DNA of 64,000 nt from Diphasiastrum complanatum (GCA_029204225.1 CM055107.1:27514572-27578571), one strand, 5' to 3'. Counted from the stretch's first letter, positions 47,701-61,199 are shown. Notes: a model not told the origin generated them from the sequence alone. Translations and numbers: made by a program.

Positions 47701-50700
47701 AAGCAGAGCGTTTAAAGGCAGGAGGGTTGTTACAGCCCTTAGATATACCAGCTTGTAAATGGGAGAGTATCTCCATGGATTTTATAGTAGGCCTGCCTTA
47801 AACCCAAAGGGTAATGACGCTATATGGGTCACAGTTGACCGTTTGACCAAGATGGCTCACTTTATTCCGACCAAAACAACCGTTAGAGCTCCAAAGTTAG
47901 CGAGGTTGTTTGTAGGGCTATTTAAATTGTACGGTCTACCTTCCGGCATAGTCAGCGACCGGGACAGTAAGTTTAATGGAAATTTTTGGAGGGCAGTATT
48001 CCATCGTCTCCATACTAAACTTAATATGAGTACCACCGACCATCCACAGACGGATGGTCAAACAGAAAGAGTAAATCAGGTGCTGGAGGATACGCTTTGC
48101 GCATACGTCAACAAAAAGAAGACTAATTGGGAGGAGTATCTCTCGATATTAGAGTTTGCTTATAACAATACCAAACATTCAGCTATGGGATACAACCCAT
48201 TTATGCTGATGTATGGTTTTCAACCACGCTCACCCACAGTTGTAGGGTTTAAACAAGAAGAAGTTGAAGCAGCCAGAAACCTTTTAGAAGACCTAAACCA
48301 GATGATAAAACATGCTAAGTGTAGCATTAGGCAATCCCAGGATCGAGCCAGGCATTATGCAGATCCACACAGACGGGATGTGCAGTTCTCTGCTGGTGAG
48401 AAAGTCTTCGAGAGTCCCAATTGACTCTAAAACCCTCAAATCAGGAGTGTGTGCTAAATTGTCTCCTAGGTATTGTGGTCCTTTTACCATCAGTAGGAGA
48501 CTAGGCGAGGTCACCTATGAACTAGAACTCCCACACAACAGTAAGGTTTTTCCGGTCTTTCATGTAAGTCAGTTACGAAAAGCCTTAGCCAGAGTAGAAA
48601 ATCTGGTAGGGGACAATGTTCTAGTTCTCCCATTGGATTCTCAGCAACCTCCACATGAACCAGAGGAGATTCTTGATAGTAGAGAGACGCAGACTCGTCA
48701 TACTCTATACCGAGAATATCAGGTCAAGTGGAATGATCAGCTTGTTGAGAATGCCACTTGGGAAAAGGGCAGCGTCCGTCGTAAGACTTTTCCAGACTTT
48801 GTCTTAGAGGACCAAGATGGTTCTTAAGGGGGAGGGAGTGTTATGAGCATGTAACCAGTGCCGAACCCTAGAGAACACAGGAGGTCAATACCACAGTTAG
48901 GGGTGTGTCTAGCGTACACGTCTAACAGGGCAAGATAGTGTGAGTAGTGTGCCCCGACACGGTCCATAGCCATGGCGGGCCTAACACAGCATAGGGACCC
49001 TGTCAGCAGGATAGGGCCCCACGTTGGGTCCCGACATGCAGTCGGCCACGTCAGTGCCACGTGGTCGACACGTGGCAGTATGCATGCTACCAGTCCTCAC
49101 ATTGGGCTAGGAGGGGCTTACTCCATATCAAGGAGTAGGCAAGGTTGGGTGGATCAGTTAGTGTTTGCCCTACCGTGGTGTTGTTTGAGACCTCTAACAC
49201 AAGAGGAATGGAAACCCAAACCATGGAGCTGCATCGAAGATGTAACCGCCATAAACGTATATCGATTAGGAGGAAGTGCTAAGGCTCTCTGAATATACAC
49301 GATGAGTCTGAAGAAAGCATCAACTAATAATGGAGGAACTGCAAACTCTGTGGTGATGATATGATGTGGTACTAATGACTTAGCTCATATAATCTAAGAA
49401 AGCATAGTGATGTGTAGTCGTGATATACTAGCCCAATCAAAGAAGGTTAGGCCTGTACACCAAGTCTCAGCTGAATAGAGTACGGTAGGAGTGACCATAA
49501 TTTCAAAAAGGTGACACTTACTAGGTCCCCATCTAGCACAAAATGTATGTAGATTGTCCAAGTGTCTCTGCAGTCCCTCACTGGTTGGTGATCATAAAGC
49601 TACATCATCAACATATAACAATACGACAATCAGATATCACCAAGCCTACAACCCAGACCATCATCCTGACCGATACAAGCTCATCCATGTATAATCCAAA
49701 TAAAGTAGGTGATAAGGAACAACCCTGTTTCACCCCAATAGTGCTTAACAATGGATCTGAGATGCTGAACTCTCCTTAGAAACAACCCCAAATTGTCTCA
49801 TATAATGTCATTACTTCCAAAACTGTATCTGTGGAGAAGCCTAAGTCTCGCAACCTCTGAATAAGCAAGTGTCGTGGGACCGAGTGAAAGGCTTTCTTGA
49901 AATCAACAAAGCAACAATAAACTCTCTCCCGACTCCGCTTGGCCTGCTCAATGATGGAACGAAGGGTAAAGATGTGATCAGTAGCAGAGTAATGAGCTCT
50001 GGAACCTGCCTATTGACCTATAGCATGAAGCCTCCTAGACTCTGCCTTTGTACTCACTGCAGATTGAAGGATGGTACCATAGAGTTTTGCAATGACATGT
50101 CCAATTATGATGGTGCAATAATCATCAGATTTAATGGGATCACGCTCTTGTGGATAGGATGGATGATATTGGTGCACCATGAGGAAGGGAAACTAGTGAC
50201 GACAGCGTGGTTAAGAAGATTGGCAAGTATGGGTGTCAGTGTATCAAGAGCATGGATAAGATTGTGTATGGTGTGTTCTCATTTTCTTGATGGCTGCAAG
50301 GACCATATCAAATGTAAAAAGAGAGAAATTAGAGGGCCGTGGGGAAATGATAATGGGAATGTCAGTAGGGAGCAAAATTTACAAATTTATTTAAGCTGCC
50401 GTGTATTAGAAACAAGTAAAAAATCTTTGGCTTGTATAGTCTCAATGAATATGTTAGGGCAAATCCATGCCAAACCAACATTAAAGACTATAACAACCCT
50501 TGTGCAAATCCATGCGTTTCAACAGTATTTTAAGCCAAAAACGAGTACGATTTCGGGTTAGTTCAATAATCGTTTGAAATTCATCGTGTAAACAATAAGA
50601 AAGAAGAAAGAAGAAAGCTATGTTAAAGACAAATTGAACTTGAGGAGAATATTGCCTTTGTTTTGGTCGAGGTGTTGATATAATTCGCTAACTATGATAA

Positions 50701-51240
50701 AGCTCATACCTGGATAGTGGTGGAGGCGTAATCTTGTGAAGATGCCATGATGTGTTCGCTACTTATCGAGAATTCATGCATTATCACAACACGACTTTAT
50801 CGATGAGCACTCCCATATTTGATTGTGGTATACATAATCAATAGCAAATGCACATGGTAGGTAAATCGTGTACATACCTGAAAAAGCTCTTGCTTGAAGA
50901 GATCATTTGTGTGGAAGATGGGCGCTGTCCAACAGTGACAAACACTTTGAAAACATAGTGAGGGAGGAGAAGAAGATGAGAAGACGTGAAAAAACCTCAA
51001 AGAATGGCATTGTATAAGTAGCTGAGTCTGAGCTTACCGTGAAACTATGTGGAAGGTACCAAAACTTTGTCTTTACCGTTGGATGAAACAAGGGTGAATC
51101 TTGACCGTTTGTTGAAGAGGCATGTTTGAAAAAATTCCCGCTAAAAAGTTTTAGACGTCTTTAGGGGTATGCCTTTAAAGAAAACCAAATACTTAGTCAA
51201 TTTAGAGCAAGAGGGAGCGATATGAAGTTAGATACTACCC

Positions 51241-51312
<72 letters not shown>

Positions 51313-54300
51313 AAGAAAGAAAGAAAAAAAGAAAGAAAGATCTTTATTAATGTCCATGGAATACCCTAAGGTACATAGGACTGAAAAAAAGGTACATGTC
51401 AAGTGTGCCCAGTGGGAGCGTGAAAGCTCAACCACCTAAAAGAAACAAGATTACAATAAAACAGGAAATAGTGCTATGCACAAGGAGAGTCAAGCATCAT
51501 AGATGTCTCTCTACTGTGAAAAAATGATGTAAAGTATGCTGTGGCACTGTCTCTGTGCGAGCTGCGTCTCTCTGTCGTCGAGTAGATGATCGGTGGTGTC
51601 TACGCTGTCGTGAAGTTGCAAGCTGTGGCCTGCGGGCTGGCTGTCTCTCTGGTCGACGACACTGTCTCTGCCGTCTATGTATGGTGGCATCTGGAATCTT
51701 AGCCTCTCCATCAGAGTCACTACTTTCCTGCCTCTGTCTCCGACGGGATAGACACTCCTGTATGCTCAGCTGTATCAGGGGGGAGGTGTCAACGTCAAGA
51801 CTCGCCATACGCAGGTCTATCATCTCCCGGATCATCAACGCAACACATCTGGAGTCCTCATACGATATCAAGGTAGAGAGTGCAAGTGGATGGTCTCGAA
51901 ACAAGCAGTAGTATCTCCCTCGAATCTCATAGTAAGCTGGGCATCTGAAGAGAAAATGAAACTCATCCTCTATATCATGTAGGTCACACATACTACAAAT
52001 CCGCGCCTCTCTCGGGATGCCCCTGTATCTACCAGTCTCAATGGCTAACTGGTGAGAGGAAACCCGGAACTGACCCATCACTATCCGCAGTCTGTGTGAG
52101 ATACTGTCTACTAGGTATCTGGGTACAATGGGATACCCAGCAGGATCCCGAGATAGAAAATGTGTCCGATAAAACTCTGTCTTCACCCCAGATGGATCCT
52201 GCCAAGTGCTCTGAAGATATGCCCTGTATAAGTATCCTCTAATATACTGATGAGTACCAGCTGGTAGATCCGTAATGTGAATACTCAATGTGGAGAGGAG
52301 ACGACAGGCCTGGGAATACCACGAGAAGGAGTGCCTGTTACGAGCTCGTAACCAGTGCCGAACCCTAGAGAACACAGATAGGTCAGATACCACAGTCAGG
52401 GTCGTGTCCAGCGTACATGACCAACAGGGCAAGACAGTGTGAGTAGTGTGCCCCAGCACGGTCCATAGCCATGGCGGGCCTAACACAGCCTAGGGACCCT
52501 GTCAGCAGGATAGGGCCCCCAGTTGGGTCCCGACGTGCAGTCGGCCACGTCAGTGCCACGTGGCCGACACTTGGCAGTAGCATGCTACCAGTCCTCACAC
52601 TGGGCTAGGAGGGGCTTACTCTATATCAGGGAGTAGGCAAGGTTGGGTGGATCAGTTAGTGTTTGCCCTACTGTGGTGTTAGGATCTATGACACTGGTAT
52701 CAGAGCCATCTCCATCCTAGGGAGTTCAGGACAGCAGTAGAGAAAGCTATCAGAAGATAGGAAGTGTTTCTCAGATTCTCAGAGAGGAATAGAGGAGGAG
52801 GATCGCTGTAGGAGCAGCCTTCAAACTTCTGATTTCCACTGAGAAATCACAGTAGCAAGGAGTTAGATTCCGAGTGTAGGTAACTCGCTGAAAAAACAGC
52901 TGTTTCTCACTGAGTTCAGAGGATTCTCTATAGTTTTCCCAGCGAAATTAGAGTAGGAAGAAGCCAGCACCTCCATCGCTGTACAGTCAGAGTCCTACAT
53001 CCGATTTCCAGGGAAAAAGTCACTGGTTCTCAGCGAGTTGGAAGCCAAAAAAGAGGAGCAGGGCCAGCGCTGCCAGTGCTTCTGAAAATCTGGTTTTTCA
53101 ACAAGTTTTTGGGCCCCAACGTCAGAGATTTGGAGCAAGAGGATTCCTACCAGATCAGCGAGTAGGAGACTTCTGAAATTTCAGAACTCAGAAGGGTTTT
53201 TGGACTTCAGATTTGCCTTTTTGTGGACAAGTTGGATTGCAATCAGACCAGCGAGTTACTATCCTCAAAAAACCGGGAAATTTAGTACCGTTTTGAAGCC
53301 TCAAACTGGCATTTTTCGGAACAGCAGGTCTGAAATCTGGGGGAAAAGAGCTGAAAGGGTTCCTCTTCATTCTTTCTTTGGAAGTACAGTCCTCAGAAAC
53401 AGCTAAGTCATCTTTCCTTTCCCTTGTACAGTTGTAAATTAGTCTTTTAGACTTTTTTCCTTCAGAAGTTAAGGTAGCTCTCTTTCAGTTTCGAAGATGA
53501 CCACTCCTCAGGGACCTGATCAACCCCAGGAGAGAGGCTTCGACGAACTTGAAACAGAAGCCTTGGCTTACAGAAAAGGGAAGGAACCTATGGAAGTAGA
53601 AGAACAGGAACAGTTCGCCGAAGAACTCGACGAACTGGTTACCAAGGAGCAGTTCCTCCAATTGGTAACAGAGGTGGATGAACTGAAGCTGGCATTAGCC
53701 AATTTCAAGTCCAGTGTGGGCGACTCGTTCGCTGAACTCAAAAACTTGATTTTGAGCTCCGCGAAAGGAAGCCTTCCCTCCACTTCTCAGTTATCCCCTT
53801 CTCCACTTCCATCAGTTTCGGGTGAGACTTTACGGTCTCACCCCAGTGTTTTTAAAGATTTAAAGCCTCCTACTTTTAATGGGGAAGAGAAGGATAGAAA
53901 TGCAGATATTCTACAAACCTTCCTTAGCAAATGGAAGAACATTCATGCTCTTAAACAGACCCCTGACCATTTGCAAGCAATTGAGGCCAGTCTTTCTTTA
54001 GGGCCTATGGCCTATAAGTGGTGGTTAAATCTCCAGGAGACTGGGCAGACTCCCCGGTCATGGAAAGCTTTTGAAGAAGCTTTCCTAAGAGAATTTCTAC
54101 CAGAGAATGAACTTGATAGAGCCTGGGAAGCCTGGGAAAGAACAGTAATGGACAAGTCCCTCATCCAATATATCTCGCAGTATCGAGAGGCAATTTTAAA
54201 GATTAAAAATATGGATGACTATCAGAAAATCAGGGGATTTGTCCGTGGCCTCAAAGATGAATATAAAGTAGAGGTCCAGAGAAACTCGCCTACTACCCTT

Positions 54301-57300
54301 GAGCAAGCTCTCAGATATGCTCAAATCTATGATGATTCAGTGGGTAGGAAGAGAGCGAGACAGCAACCACTTTCTGAGCAGCTTCCTCAGAAAGACTTTC
54401 AATTTAAAAAGAAATTTTTAAAAAGAAAGAAAGAAGATAAATTTAAAGGTGAAGCTCCTCAGAAACGCCCTTCACACATACAGCCCTTAAAACCAGATGA
54501 TTTTGAGAAAGCCAAACAAGAACGTTTGTGCTTTGTGTGTATGGGCAAGGGACACACAGTCAGACAGTGTCCCAAGGGGCCTTTCACTAAAAAAGATAAG
54601 AAAGATAAAAAACAAGTTCATCTTGTTCAGACTGTATGTTTCCCCAGTGACTCGGCAGCTTCCGAGATCAAAGTGTATCATGAAGATCATGAACACTGTT
54701 GCCAGCTGACCTCTGCAATGCTAGCGAGACCCTTCAGCTTTGGGCCGCATGACCTAGTACGTATGCATGGGAAAGTTGGTAACCAGTCAGTAAGAGTCAT
54801 GGTTGATGATGGGGCAACCCATAATTTCATCAACCACACCCTGGTTAAAAAGCTTAAACTACCAGAAGTACCTAGTCAGCATAGGTACATAGTTTCATTA
54901 GCTAAGGGTGAAGATAAAAAAATATGGGAAACTATGGTAAGTAAGTTAAATCTTGGTATTCAGGGGTACCAAGATCAAATAAACTTTCAGATAATGCACC
55001 TGGATCGAACAGACATTGTTCTCGGGAGAGATTGGCTCTACAGTTTAGGACCTTCCCTCCACAGAAACTATCAGGAGAACACCCTCAGCTTTCAGTATAA
55101 AGGCCGAGAGATCCAGTTGCATGGGGAGCATGATGTTCCCAACAGCCCTATGGTCTGCAGTTCAGAGCTCTGTCAGCTAATCGGAGACGAAGACCATCAG
55201 GTATTCTTATGTGACTTTCAGTTTATTCCTGAAGTTTCTATTTCCAGTTCTATTCAGCAGAAAATCAGTAAATTAGAAACTTTATTGTCTAAATTTAAAG
55301 ATGTTTTTCCTGAAGATTTGCCACATGGTTTACCACCTAGCAGAGAGGTAGATCATGTAATAAACCTAGTACCAGGTACAGCACCTGTTTCTAAACCTCC
55401 GTATCGGGTCAGCCGAACAGAGGATGAAGAAATAACTAGGCAGTTAACAGACTATCTTGGGAAAGGCCAAATTCAGACCAGTAGTTCACCATGGGCCTCA
55501 CCAGTCCTATTGGTGAAAAAGAAAGAGGGGTCTATGCGTCTTTGCGTAGATTACAGAGCCCTCAATAAAGTCACAATTAAGAATAAATACCCTATGCCTC
55601 GGGCAGACGAGTTGTTTGATCAACTCGACGGGGCTAAGTTTTTCAGCAAAATAGACCTCAGATCGGGATATCATCAAGTCCGTATAAAATCGGAAGATGT
55701 CTCGAAAACAGCTTTTAGGACTCGTCACGGTCATTATGAGTTTAAGGTGATGCCATTTGGGCTCACAAATGCTCCAGCTACCTTTATGACCTTGATGAAC
55801 AGTGTCCTCAGACCATACTTGGGTAAGTTTGTAGTCGTATTTTTAGATGACATCCTCGTCTACAGCAAAACGAGGAAGGAGCATCTAAAACACCTCAGAA
55901 AGGTGTTTCGACTGCTCAGAAAGCATAAGCTTTATGCTAAACAATCCAAGTGTGAATTCTTCGTTGAAGAAGTAGCATATTTGGGTCACATTATCTCTTC
56001 AGATGGGATTAAGATGGACCCAAATAAGGTTAAAGCCATACTCAGTTGGCTGAGGCCTCAGAATATTTTGGAACTTCAAATCTTTCTTGGTCTGGCGGGA
56101 TATTACAGACGATTTGTCAAGGAATATGCTCAGATAGCAGTCCCTATGACAAATCTCCTTAAGGGGAAGGGAAAGGAGTTCATTTGGGAGTCCGCACAAC
56201 AAGAGAGCTTTGATGCTCTCAAAACAGCCTTAGCTACAGCACCAGTTTTAAAGGTCGTCGACCCCAATCAGCCATTTGTGGTCGAAACAGATGCTAGCGA
56301 CTTTGCAGTAGGTGCTGTGCTAACTCAGGGTGGACGACCAGTTGCGTTCGAGAGTAAAAAACTCGAGCCAGCACAGACTAGGTATAGTGCCTATGAAAAG
56401 GAACTCTTTTCTATAGTCCATGCCCTTAAGACTTGGAGGCATTATTTGTATGGTGCCAACTTTGAGGTCCTGACAGACCATGAGAGTCTCAGATACCTTT
56501 GCAATCAACCTGAGCTTAGAGGTCGGAAAGCTCGTTGGGCAGAGTTGATGCAAGAGTTTGACATGTCTATCAGATATAGGCGTGGAAAATTCAATACAGT
56601 AGCAGATGCCCTTAGCAGAATGCCTATGATAAACGAGCTGAGTTTTACTCAGATTCGTAATGAGTTACTCGAGTCCTTGAGAGGGAAATGCCAGCATGAT
56701 GCATTCTTCTCTATTATCTGGAACTCAGTCCAGAACAGACAGTTACAGACTCCAGAACCAGTTCCCGGGGCTGGTGCCAGTTCATCCAAGAATACGGCAG
56801 CTTCCGTTGAGGATGATGATGAGTCCGAGTATACGTCGTCAGATGACGTTGAGGATTCTGAGCCTGTATTACCCAAGCAAACCCCAGTGGTTGAGGGTCA
56901 GTTGACTCAAGGATTCAAATGGAAACAGTATTCCATTCAGGATGAGTACTTGCTCTATAGAGATAGAGTATGTGTCCCCAATTCAGAGGATTATAGGCAG
57001 CAGGTCCTATATGAATGTCATGACAATCCTAGCGCGGGACACCCAGGCATACAGAAGACCTATGAGCTTCTTCGTAGGCAATTTTTCTGGCCCAGTATGA
57101 AAAAGGACGTCCACCAGTATGTAACCAGTTGCCAGAAATGTCAAGTAAATAAAGCAGAGCGTTTAAAGGCAGGAGGGTTGTTGCATCCCTTAGAAATACC
57201 AGCTGGTAAATGGGAGAGTATCTCCATGGATTTTATAGTAGGCCTGCCTAAAACCCAAAAGGGTAATGACGCTATATGGGTCACAGTTGACCGTCTGACC

Positions 57301-60300
57301 AAAATGGCTCATTTTATTCCGACCAAAACAACCGTTAGAGCTCCAGAGTTAGCGAGGTTGTTTGTAGACGGGCTATTTAAATTGTACGGTCTACCTTCCG
57401 GCATAGTCAACGACCGGGACAGTAAGTTTATTGGAAATTTTTGGAAGGCAGTATTCCATCATCTCCATACTAAACTTAATATGAGTACCACTGACCATCC
57501 ACAGACGGACGGTCAAACAGAAAGGGTAAATCAAGTGCTGGAGGATATGCTTCGTGCATACGTCAGCAAGAGGCAGACTAATTGGGAGGAGTATCTCTCA
57601 ATATTAGAGTTTGCTTACAACAGTACCAAACATTCAGCTACGGGATACAGCCCATTTATGCTGATGTACGGTTTTCAGCCACGCTCACCCACAGCTGTAG
57701 GGTTTAAACAAGAAAAAGTTGAAGCAGCCAGAAACTTTTTAGAAGACCTAAACCAGATGATAGAACATGCTAAGCGTAGCATTAGACAATCCCAGGATCG
57801 AGCCAGGCATTATGCAGATCCACACAGACGGGATGTGCAGTTCTCCACTGGTGAGAAAGTCTACTTGAGAGTCCCAGTTGACTCTAAAACCCTCAAATCA
57901 GGAGTGTGTGCTAAGTTGTCTCCAAGGTATTGTGGTCCCTTTACCATCAGTAGGAGACTAGGCGAGGTCACCTATGAACTAGAACTCCCACACAGCAGTA
58001 AGGTTTTTCCAGTTTTTCATGTAAGTCAGTTACGAAAAGCCTTAACCAGATCAGATAATCTGGTAGGGGACAGTGTTCTAGTTCTCCCATTGGATCCTCA
58101 ACAACCTCCACATGAACCAGAGGAAATTCTTGATAGTAGAGAGACGCAGACTCGTCATACTCTATACCGAGAATATCTGGTTAAGTGGAATGATCAGCCT
58201 GTTGAGAATGCCACTTGGGAAAGAGGCAGCGTCCTTCGCAAGATTTTTCCAGACTTTGTCTTAGAGGACCAAGACGGTTCTTAAGGGGGAGGGAGTGTTA
58301 CGAGCTCGTAACCAGTGCCGAACCCTAGAGAACACAGATAGGTCAGATACCACAGTCAGGGTCGTGTCCAGCGTACATGACCAACAGGGCAAGACAGTGT
58401 GAGTAGTGTGCCCCGACACGGTCCATAGCCATGGCGGGCCTAACACAGCCTAGGGACCCTGTCAGCAGGATAGGGCCCCCAGTTGGGTCCCGACGTGCAG
58501 TCGGCCACGTCAGTGCCACGTGGCCGACACTTGGCAGTAGCATGCTACCAGTCCTCACACTGGGCTAGGAGGGGCTTACTCTATATCAGGGAGTAGGCAA
58601 GGTTGGGTGGATCAGTTAGTGTTTGCCCTACTGTGGTGTTAGGATCTATGACAGTGCCCCTCAGAGTGTAGGTGCTGGGAGGACGACAGAGCTGCTGCAG
58701 CATAGTGTGTGCCTCTACCCTGGAGATCCTCTAGGCGCTGTATGAATGTGACAATATGGAACAATGCCTCTATTTGAATAGGGGGGACGACAAACTCTGC
58801 CAATATAATATGATGTGGGATAGAGGGCTTAGCCCGTATCATCTGAGAGAGCATATGAATCTGAAGTCGTGAGATGCGCGCCCACTCGGTAGCCGTGAAG
58901 CCAGTACTCCATGTCTCTGATGCATATAGAGCTGAGGGAACGACCATAGTGTCAAAGAGTCGGCACTTACTAGTCGCATCTCTAACATGTGAGCTGAAAC
59001 ATAATCTCTCCAACTCTACGAACGATGCATAACCCTTCCGTAGTCAAGAAAATGCCGCCTGTCGCATGCTGAAAGTGGGACCAGAAAATACCACCCCTAG
59101 GTATGTGTAGGAGTCAACTACCTCAAGTGGATGCTCCTCCCATAAAAGCACCTGTCGCATCATGAAGGATCTAGAGGTGTTAAATACCATAACTTTGGTT
59201 TTGGCCACATTCACTGATAATCCCCACTGAGTACAAAAAGAGTGAAGCGCGTCAAGATGCCGCTGCAAACCTTCCCTCGTCCTCGAAAGCAAAACCACAT
59301 CATAATAGGATAGCGATAACGAGGTCACCCAATGTGCATCCCTCACCTCCCTCTGTCTGTATAACTTGCTCAAGCTCGTCTATATATAAACCAAAGAGTG
59401 TAGGAGAGAGAGGACATCCCTGCTTAACCCCAATGGTACTCTCTATCTCTGGTGATACAACTCCTGATACTCGGATACGACCAATAACTCGTCTGTACAA
59501 TGCCACAATTGCCTGTATGATATCCTCTTGGAGGCCACGGTCCCGAAGTCTCTGTATCAGTAGATGTCGAGGCACAGAGTCAAAGGCCTTGCGGAAATCC
59601 ACAAAGCAGCAATATACACGCTCTCTCCTGGCCTTAGCTTCCTCAATGATGGATCTCAGGGTGAAAATATGATCTGATGTGGTATATCCTAGTCTGAAAC
59701 CTGCCTGACCTATGGCATGCAGTGCTCGGGTATCCATCTCTGTACTGATCTCTGACCGAAGAATAGAACCATAAACTCTGGCAAAGAGGTGACTGATCAT
59801 GATGGTACGATAGTTGTCGGCTTTCATGGGATCACCGCCTTTATGGATAGGATGGATAAGGTTTGTGGACCAGGGTGAGGGGAAACCAGATGTGATAGAG
59901 CGGTTAAAGAGGAGAGAGAGGAAGGGTGAGAGAATGTCAACAACTTGCTTCAAAAGTTCAGCTTCTAGATCATCAATATCCTTGGCCTTATGTTAGATTT
60001 AATCGGTCAATGGCCTCTTCTACTATGGCTGGAGAGAATATATCAGAAGTACATGTGTAGGGATGTGTAGGAAGTGGAGGGGTGTCAGGAACAATGTACA
60101 ACGATGTGGCATAGGTTACCCATGTGCTAAGATCTGTGATCTGGGGTGGAGGTGCCCGTGAGAGGAATTTTTGCCAAAATGATCGCGACGAGGAGCTAAA
60201 GAGAAGGTCCGTCATCTTCTTCCCCTGGCCGATTTCGTAAGTAATTTTCTTTTTTCGGGTGGTTCTACGGTATACACGGGATAAGTCCTTTACCATATGG

Positions 60301-61199
60301 GGAAAGTGGCAGCGTGCGTAAATCAAGTCCAGATGAAGTTGGTTACACTCGTGGTCATACCAGGGGTTGTGTGGTCGCTTATGTCGTAAGTGCTTGGGCC
60401 GTGGAGATGGGAAAGCAAGGGATGCAGCGATATGCAAGGTCCGGACAAGAAAAAGAGATTGGTCCGTCAAAGTATCGTCGTAAGGGAAATGAGTCAGGAG
60501 GTCAGATAATGCTTCCCTGTACCTTGGGGTGTTTTGAGGATGATACCGGTACACGGTTTTGTTGCCAGGAGTTAGGGTATTAGTACATGGGGTGTGAAGA
60601 AGGCCAATAGAGAGAGAGAGGTATGAGTGGTCAGACAAAGTGTGTATGGTGAACCAGGAAAGATGAAATGTAGGGGAGGAGAGACGACAATCCCATGAAA
60701 TAGTCAACAACACTACTCCCTCCACTGTGTGGAAAACAAGTAAAGTCACCTGAATCAGGCCACTGCAATAAGCCATTATAAATGGCCAATCCATGAGCCT
60801 CGCCCAACTGAAGCACCTGCTCTCCGTATGCAGTAACTGGACCCTCTGCATCCGTTGATCGTCGCCGGAGGCCAAGATCATCCCAGTCTAAAGCATGTAT
60901 CCGCTGTGGATCATCCTCTGCTCTATGGAACTCTGTCTGCCTGGACCCAGTCCTGGCATTAAAGTCGCCAGCTCAAAGAACATAAACCCGCTCCTCATAT
61001 CGGATAATGTTTGAAGAGATATCCATGTAAGGTGACTCCTCATATGTTGTGAAAACTGAGGTGTCTGGTGGAAAATAACAAATGGCCAGAAAGAGGTCAC
61101 GGGTCAATCCCATCAAAGTCCGGTCCACCCGAATCCAAATATAGCGAGCTCGCTCATCTGTATGCACCAACTCGACCCAAGGCCGAATGAAGTTGGTGC

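Larger units (their letters stand above)
44801..49199 (+). mobile_element. Chromovirus family 1, copy 2 (internally deleted)
   Basis: Two 358- to 361-bp LTRs (44801-45158 and 48839-49199) flank a 4.4-kb element with a perfect target duplication CAAGA (44796-44800 and 49200-49204). The LTRs differ at roughly 16-18 positions plus a small insertion, mostly C/T and G/A changes. The interior has lost gag and most of protease: leader sequence joins protease end ([17 protein letters not shown]) at about 45690. Reverse transcriptase, a shortened RNase H, integrase and chromodomain follow in several frames with stops. It is clearly older than copy 1. Confidence 0.93.
43890..50300 (-). mobile_element. 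LINE D, interrupted by chromovirus copy 2
   Basis: Minus-strand LINE sequence lies on both sides of the chromovirus at 44801-49199. The 3' side (43890-44795) encodes [20 protein letters not shown] and [12 protein letters not shown]. The 5' side (49205-50300) encodes reverse transcriptase with [21 protein letters not shown] and a YVDD catalytic motif near 49610, followed by the [19 protein letters not shown] segment. The 5' part before the middle of the polymerase is absent. Many stops are present. The 3' border is approximate. Confidence 0.8.
52336..58653 (+). mobile_element. Chromovirus family 1, copy 1: complete Ty3/gypsy element
   Basis: This 6318-bp element has 358-bp LTRs, a primer site, one uninterrupted gag-pol frame, a polypurine tract and perfect GTGCC target duplications. 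The two LTRs differ at only two neighbouring positions (CCCCAG versus CCCCGA), indicating a recent insertion. It lies within LINE B inside NUP88 intron 2, in the gene's orientation. All domains needed for retrotransposition are present by motif, although the protease active site is atypical. I place it among chromoviruses on the integrase and C-terminal chromodomain; the clade within them is not determined. Confidence 0.97.

Noticed and set aside
52336-52486. Start of the 329-codon minus-strand frame as part of LINE B
   Set aside because: This portion is chromovirus LTR read backwards; the same LTR gives similar short frames at 44612, 48824 and 58261.
44801-58653. The two LINE-plus-chromovirus structures as one segmental duplication
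   Set aside because: Target duplications (CAAGA and GTGCC), insertion points (11 bp apart), LTR divergence and LINE flanks all differ.
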